Assembly: GCA_001766655.1 (NCBI GenBank)
Contig: MJCC01000001.1
Span: forward strand, 1,047,961 to 1,111,960
Length of the DNA stretch: 64,000 bases
Origin: Phytomonas francai
Lineage: Eukaryota > Euglenozoa > Kinetoplastea > Trypanosomatida > Trypanosomatidae
Direction: 5' to 3'
The notes beneath the pieces are model-generated. The model was given only the letters and a program-made list of their open reading frames with translations. It had not been told where the DNA came from and did no database searches. The translations under genes were made by a program, and so were the position numbers. Positions 58,721-64,000 of the stretch are shown piece after piece; the first letter of the stretch is position 1, and each line of letters starts with the position of its first letter.

Positions 58721-59267
58721 CTTGATAGCATGTTATTTTGGGGGAAACCATTCGCTTTGATGTCAAATTTACGGCTAGATTCTTTCTTTCTCCTAAAAAC
58801 TAAACACTTTGCTGAACACAAATAAAGACTAAAGAATAAAAAGAATGCAAAAAAATGCCACATTTCTGGGTCAAGGAAAAAGAATATTTAAAACCCATTA
58901 ACACAAAAAAAGTACAAGGCAAACCACCACAAACCAAAAAGGTGCTTAATTCGTTTCATTTGCTTTTTGTTATGTTTCATACTTGAGAAAAAGAAACCAA
59001 TATGAAAAAATCAGCAAAACCAAAATATTTGAAAAGGCATAAAAAATGCTAAATTCCTTTTCCAACAGTAAAGGAGAATGATAAAAGATGCATAGTTTGC
59101 CTCGCTGAAGTTAAATCAAAATCTAAAATTCGCCATATTCGTCTTAGAATATATTGAATTCAGCAAGAAGTGGTTTTGCGAATGAAATCAAATGACGTTT
59201 TTTGAATTACTATTTTTTCCCTCGTGTGTTAAGAAGGAGAAGATAGGGAAAAGGTAACAAACCTGAT
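58721..59267. other. intergenic, AT-rich
   Basis: This 547-base AT-rich spacer has no supported ORF or RNA gene. Confidence 0.6.
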
Positions 59268-59735
59268 TCACTCCTCCTTTTCCTCTATTGCATAATCCTC
59301 TTCGAAATCCATTATCATATACTCATCAGCTCGCCCCTCCTCCAGCGCTCTGCGTACTTCTTCTCCTGAAGGAAGCTCAATATCTAATTGATTAGTTGAT
59401 GGCAAATCCCTTTCCACATCGCTGGCACTTGGGATGTCATCTACGGTTGTAATTTTTTTTGATAGTAAGCCCTGAAGACTGTCCATCCGAACTTTATGAC
59501 CTTCGTCGGACGTGCCACACTTGGAGTTCATGTATAGAAACGCTCTTGAATTGCGGATAGCATTATACGGCGTCAAATGCATGGTAGGTTCACAACAAAG
59601 ACCACGCAGCAGTCCCTGTTTTTTAGCATGGCCACCAAGGCGGATATGCCGAAGGCCTTGAAATAACGAAAGGACCCCTACACTCATGTGACAAAAAAAT
59701 TTTAATGTTTTCAAATATTCTCTCTGACTCTGCAT
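59268..59735 (-). CDS. small protein of unknown function with acidic C terminus
   Basis: The frame encodes 155 residues from an ATG at 59733-59735. The N-terminal ~45 residues are basic and hydrophobic (YLKTLKFFCHMSVGVLSLFQ, then GLRHIRLGGHAKKQG), compatible with a mitochondrial targeting sequence. The middle has HLTPYNAIRNSRAFLYMNSK. The last ~45 residues are acidic (GEEVRRALEEGRADEYMIMD, FEEDYAIEEKEE). I recognise no family. The frame is ATG-initiated, on the cluster strand and of ordinary composition, so it is probably real. It is the last gene before a 2.9-kb gene-poor stretch. Confidence 0.65.
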   Translation of the reverse strand: MQSQREYLKTLKFFCHMSVGVLSLFQGLRHIRLGGHAKKQGLLRGLCCEPTMHLTPYNAIRNSRAFLYMNSKCGTSDEGHKVRMDSLQGLLSKKITTVDDIPSASDVERDLPSTNQLDIELPSGEEVRRALEEGRADEYMIMDFEEDYAIEEKEE

Positions 59736-60172
59736 GAAAATTTACTCAGTTTTGTGCGGGCATGAGATAATGTTTGCGTGGGAAAACGAAATAGAAGAAA
59801 GAAAAGGGAGTACAAAACGAACTGTTCGTAGGGTCCTTAGCTCTCTATCGAAGAGAGCAGCATTTAGCGTAAATTTCTGAGAGAATCAGTGTCACCAAGA
59901 AAGTATGACACTCTTTGTCTCGCGTAAGAGAGGCAAAAGGCAGAATACTAGAATTTTCTCAATTAAAGGGCAAGAAAAATACCTCCATGTGCACCAAGAC
60001 TAAACAGAGACCTAAAATAAACAAGGGCTTTTAATCTATCCGTGTGCAACATAAAATAATGTTGGCTGTAAAATCAAGTCAAATCCAGTTTCGCTCGCAC
60101 GTAATGTATATCATTGGGACTTTGCTCTTGATTCCAGGAACCTGCGTCACCACATGCAGTGGAATCAGCCGT

Positions 60173-60669
60173 TTAGACTTTTGTTAGAGATTTGTTCTTA
60201 GATGATGGGGTACGAGGAATATGGACGAGACCCCCCTCCTGTAGTAAATAGGCTGAAGTAGAGACGACGAAACTTTGAGCAAAGGATTTGAAACATTTCG
60301 CTATACCACTCCAAGTATCGGAAAGGGATGAAGCTGAGCCAAAAAGTACACAAGATGGTGGAACCTGAGTGGTCAAGCATCATCGCACCCCATCCCGCGA
60401 AAGAAATGCGTTGTAGCCCTCACTGGGTTCACTTTCCACGCGAGCCTTTATGGCCACCCAACATCCTTCCTCGAGCCGGGCAAGCAACCGAGTATCGCTT
60501 GATTTCATCGACTACTAATTCTGGAAACAGCTAAGCACATATTAATGCGTGTAAAGCACTCGTGGGTAGTGGCAGTGTGTTGGTGGGGCATTTGCCGATA
60601 ATAGGACGGGGCAGGGTTTATCCCCTTGTGATCTAGATCCCGCCATCTGTGCCGTACGGGATATCTCAT
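60173..60669 (-). pseudogene. interrupted open frames, possible decayed gene
   Basis: An ATG ORF at 60505-60669 (54 residues, MRYPVRHRWRDLDHKGINPA and on) overlaps at its stop an ATG ORF at 60380-60508 (42 residues, MKSSDTRLLARLEEGCWVAI and on). The latter frame continues past a single TGA for 67 more codons (PPSCVLFGSASSLSDTWSGI and on) to a TAA at 60173. Overlapping protein-like frames on the cluster strand suggest a decayed gene. A plus-strand ATG ORF (60328-60534) over the same DNA weakens the case. No family is recognised. Confidence 0.25.
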
Positions 60670-61917
60670 GCCGCCTGCTAACAGAGCGGTGTGAAAGAGT
60701 TGCGCATAGTAAATGAATAAGGGACTCCTAGCAAGGCAAGGCTGTGGAGAGGCTAAAGTTTAAATGCTCAATAAACGTGTATATATAGGGGATTTTAGTC
60801 ATACTACCAGTATTCTGCGATGCATTTTTACCGATACAAATACACATTTCATGTAGTAGAAAATATGCTCGTTTGGGCTTTACTGTGAACCAAGACTATG
60901 ATTGTCATACCAGTCTCATTTATACGCATTTTTATTTGTAAAGAGAGAAGGACGAAAATATACCAGCATTCAAAGTCGCGTAATATTTATCAATTTTTAT
61001 TTTTAAAAGACAAAAAATAAAGGCACCACAATTATAGAAGGATATTAAAATTCAACAAATAAATTCAAAACTGGACAACTTAAAATACCTTTCGAAATGT
61101 TAATTTTTTTTTTAAAGTCAGTGAAATATAGTTTACATGCTTCTTCACCGATAACTCGTACAAGATTCACTGAAAGAGCGCGAAAGTGATCATCTAATAT
61201 TTTTTGATATTGAAAAAGTCAAATAAATATTAACGAAAATAGATTAAACATAAAACTAAAATACCCTTTAGAAATAAATTACTGGAAAGGGTATGTTTTA
61301 GCAAAGAACAAACCCCTCATAAAATATATATAAATCACAAATACTTGGAATATCCTGGTTGGAGATTGTATTGCTGTATGGACTTCATCAGATCACTGGA
61401 GTAAATGCAGAGTATTATAGAAGGGTAAAAGTGTAAAGATAAATAGCAAACAGGGAAAAAATTAAAAAAGAGAAAACCATGCAAGTGAGAAGCTCAGCGA
61501 AACAATACCCATTTTAAAATCTACACAAATCTATTTACAATCGATACACGCGCACGTGTATTTTTTCACAAAAAAAAAGTTTAAAACCCAATTCGAACAT
61601 TATATAAGAGTTATCAATTCAACAATTTTATGGCTTTCATGAAAGCATTTCAAAATGGCATTATACAAAAAAAAAAAAATGAACTCTAAAATTGTAAAAA
61701 CAATTTGAACACGAATAAAAGGACAAAGAAAGGAGTCCAACAGTGCTCCCACAGCCAGTTCCATGAGTCATATAAGCAGGGTAATGGACCTTTGTCTCTA
61801 AGGATGTTATGACTTCGGTCCAAATCAGCGTGCAGTGTTAACCTTTTCCATCTTCGAAGAGTCTGGGAAAAACGTCATCATCGTGTGCGCTTCAATGTCT
61901 CGACTGAAATCAGGCTC

Positions 61918-62277
61918 TCAGAAAATGAATCTATCCTGACGGGTTAAAGTGCGTGCTAGAATGAGTGGATCCGTCGCGTTACGTATTGCAGGGAAGTATC
62001 CACAGTATAAGCTTTTTTGTTTTATGTTGCGTTCAGGCATTCATACACGCTTTGCTATTAAATCCACAATCCTGTAGAGCAAAAGTCTAACATCCAAAGG
62101 AAACGCACAAAACCCAAAAAAATGGGTACCATGAGTTGCCGTCGTGACGGCACCGTTACCGCTCTTGCATTCCCGCCCACAACCCATTTTCAACCATATG
62201 GTCGCATACCATTCAGGATTTTCAGCTACAGTGAACGTAGTGAAGATTACGGCTAGAACGTGGTCAGTCCATTTCAC
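61918..62277 (-). pseudogene. short open frames in a GC-raised patch, possible gene remnant
   Basis: A 78-codon stretch without a usable N-terminal ATG (62041-62277) ends directly before an ATG ORF of 40 residues (61918-62040, MPERNIKQKSLYCGYFPAIR and on). Past its TGA the same frame stays open for 30 codons. Content looks partly protein-like, but I recognise nothing. Confidence 0.2.
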
Positions 62278-62674
62278 CTTTGACTCATTTCCCTTATTAA
62301 TTCATAAGTCATTGCCTCTACAAAGGCTTACTTTTCCCCCGCATACATGTTAAATCGGTTGACCAGTTGCTGCTTCAGCTGCAGACAACCTTCTTGCATA
62401 AAAAATTCCACATATGGAAACGATACATTATCCCACATACTGGCACCACAAAAAAAATAATGATATTGTTCATCTCAGCAGATATCTACGAACCCATCTG
62501 TCTGTTCCATAAATAAAGTCCTATCTTCGCTCCTCCATAGACACGATAGGCTTTTAACACAATTAAGGTCTCTTGTCACTCATGTCTTTTAAAGTTTCAG
62601 CCGTCGAAAATTTCTTTAATAATACAGGAAAATGCAACTTCCTTTGCACGGCAGAAGTTCCTTCTTTGATGGTT

Positions 62675-64000
62675 CTACTGGAGTTTATGTTGCTCGCGAA
62701 GACGACGGCGAAGGGTGGATCTTAATGGACCTTTCATTTCAAATACAGATATTTGCGGTTCCGGAGACGAAGTATCACCCCTATCGCTCTCTATGAAATC
62801 CCCTGACGAAATGACACATGACGTTGTAGTAGATCCTTTCGTGATAGATTTAGGACTGTACTTGGCGCTCCTAGCCGAAAGCATAGCCTCCTGGTTGTAC
62901 GCCTGGAAGCGCTCAAGCTCAGCGAAACGTTCCGCGGCGTTCCATTCCACATTACTGATCTCATCCTCAACGCTGTCAACCCCATCTCGCGCAGCAATCT
63001 CATTCAGATTCGGAATCTCAATGAAACCCCTGCGGACTTTGTGTACCGGATCCCTCAGTGCAGTCTGATATGTGAAGTCCTTACGCGCTCCCCTTAGCAT
63101 CTCTTCTTCGGCATCTTGCGAGACGAAAACCCCATCTGGGCTTTGGGCGCTTCCCCTTCCCTGATGAAGATGCGAGGGTTGAAAGTCACTTTCAGAACGG
63201 TCAGGCATCTCTTGTCCATCAAACAACAGAGAAGGCATCCCCTCCGCTTCGTTTTGGGAGCACTCCTGGAACGCCAACAAGGGACGCGCCCCGAGCGAAA
63301 GGGTCGGGACCGACAAAGGGGGGGGTAGTACCAGAGCGGAAGAAAGAACCGATTTTTCTTCAGAGAGACACTTTGATAGCCTCTCCGGGGAGGTTTGCTC
63401 CCGATGAAACGACCCTCGACGACGCGTCGGGGCGCTGTTCCTTGCGCGCATCACGGGCATGTCAATTTGTCCTGACATGCCCCACTCCGTCGGGTCCACA
63501 CTGGTGAAGGTGCCATCGCCGTCGGGCCCCTCCCCCCCAGACCAGGGCGAGACCTCCGCGGGGGTCGCCACGGCCTCTGAGCACGGGGCAGACTGAGTAA
63601 GAGGGCGCGTATTCGGCCCCACATCGCAGCCCACCCCGGGGAAGGAGCCGAGGTCGCGCCATGCCGGTGGAAGATGCTCCAGCTGATGCAACACCTCGTA
63701 GTTATTCCAGTCGGGAAGCTTCGCTCCCTTGTTGGGCCTCCGCGCATAATAAGCAGTGTCACCCGCGTCTTCTTCTACTACGCCTGGACGGTCTAACGCC
63801 ACAGCGGCGGCAACGGTACCCCCCCCATTCCTCGCCCTCTCACTGAATGCCAAGTACTTCGATCGTGGAAGTTGGCCCACCCTCGGGACCATCGGTGGAC
63901 GACGCATCACTGGTACTGGCGGCACAGCACGTGAAACCCATGATTTTGGAGAGGAAAGCGCAGCTGCACAGGGACCTGCCTCCGCACGTTCCTGAAAGGG
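62675..64000 (-). CDS. protein of unknown function, 5' end outside window
   Basis: The frame is open from the right window edge (64000, in phase) to the stop at 62675, 441 residues. There is no ATG in the first 31 codons, and one candidate start at 63925 is a GTG, so the gene most likely begins beyond the window; the first internal ATG is at 63905-63907. A folded-looking block lies near the start (RSKYLAFSERARNGGG; LPDWNNYEVLHQLEHLPPAW, then RDLGSFPGVG). The rest is Ser/Arg/Pro-rich with a helical patch (DEISNVEWNAAERFAELERF) near the end and a basic C terminus (RSTLRRRLREQHKLQ). I recognise no family. Confidence 0.75.
   Translation of the reverse strand, partial: PFQERAEAGPCAAALSSPKSWVSRAVPPVPVMRRPPMVPRVGQLPRSKYLAFSERARNGGGTVAAAVALDRPGVVEEDAGDTAYYARRPNKGAKLPDWNNYEVLHQLEHLPPAWRDLGSFPGVGCDVGPNTRPLTQSAPCSEAVATPAEVSPWSGGEGPDGDGTFTSVDPTEWGMSGQIDMPVMRARNSAPTRRRGSFHREQTSPERLSKCLSEEKSVLSSALVLPPPLSVPTLSLGARPLLAFQECSQNEAEGMPSLLFDGQEMPDRSESDFQPSHLHQGRGSAQSPDGVFVSQDAEEEMLRGARKDFTYQTALRDPVHKVRRGFIEIPNLNEIAARDGVDSVEDEISNVEWNAAERFAELERFQAYNQEAMLSARSAKYSPKSITKGSTTTSCVISSGDFIESDRGDTSSPEPQISVFEMKGPLRSTLRRRLREQHKLQ

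Larger units (their letters stand above)
59736..62674. other. 2.9-kb gene-poor region
   Basis: This is the longest stretch without an intact gene. It is AT-rich except two patches of higher GC (about 60120-60730 and 61740-62280) that carry short, broken minus-strand frames. No tRNA, snRNA or spliced-leader sequence is recognisable. Confidence 0.6.

Noticed and set aside
61825..61881. Possible C/D box snoRNA on the minus strand (ATGATGA at 61875-61881, CTGA at 61825-61828)
   Set aside because: The flanks do not pair into a terminal stem and no C'/D' boxes are evident.
1..64000. tRNA, spliced-leader RNA and CRISPR features
   Set aside because: I looked for tRNA B-box-like motifs and repeats with regular spacers and found only chance matches in coding DNA.

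Overview
The window looks like nuclear DNA from a kinetoplastid protist. All 24 protein genes I can support lie on the minus strand with no sign of introns, which is the layout of one directional polycistronic cluster. Several genes have a pyrimidine tract plus AG shortly before the ATG, as expected for trans-splice acceptors. The protein at 46084-48345 combines a mitochondrial presequence, two C2H2 zinc fingers and a C-terminal OB fold like those of the KREPA proteins of the U-insertion/deletion RNA-editing complex. I cannot name the genus. Genes are GC-rich, locally extremely so, while intergenic DNA is AT-rich with microsatellites and long G/C runs.

Transcription runs from high to low coordinates. 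From the right: a lineage-type protein cut by the window edge (62675-64000); a 2.9-kb stretch with only broken open frames (59736-62674); a small protein (59268-59735); two large proteins of unknown function (55751-58720, 50991-53969) flanking an SLX9-like ribosome-biogenesis protein; then mitochondrial VDAC, a KREPA1-like editing protein, the SUMO E2 UBC9, tRNA methyltransferase TRM7, proteasome lid subunit RPN6 and CK2 alpha. Next come a frame-broken membrane-protein gene (36924-37381), a mitochondrial-type protein interrupted by a 752-base assembly gap, an exosome RNase PH subunit, SNAP, a NEK-like kinase, an SRP9-like protein, RAB6 and an ITPase-like NTPase.

The left third is rich in Golgi-related genes: a GlcNAc-transferase-like type II membrane protein that has lost its DSH motif, a nucleotide-sugar transporter, an intact-motif paralogue and a greatly enlarged COG1-like tether subunit, with RAB6 just upstream. 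These are followed by an ankyrin/RING protein and a giant helical protein of at least 1779 residues (1-5339) that runs off the left edge.

Most interesting points: the tandem active/inactive glycosyltransferase pair beside a sugar transporter; an SRP9-like gene in a lineage reported to lack SRP9/14; a roughly 75-residue insertion in UBC9; strand-polarised C runs before genes and G runs after them; and a small membrane-protein gene broken into three frames.
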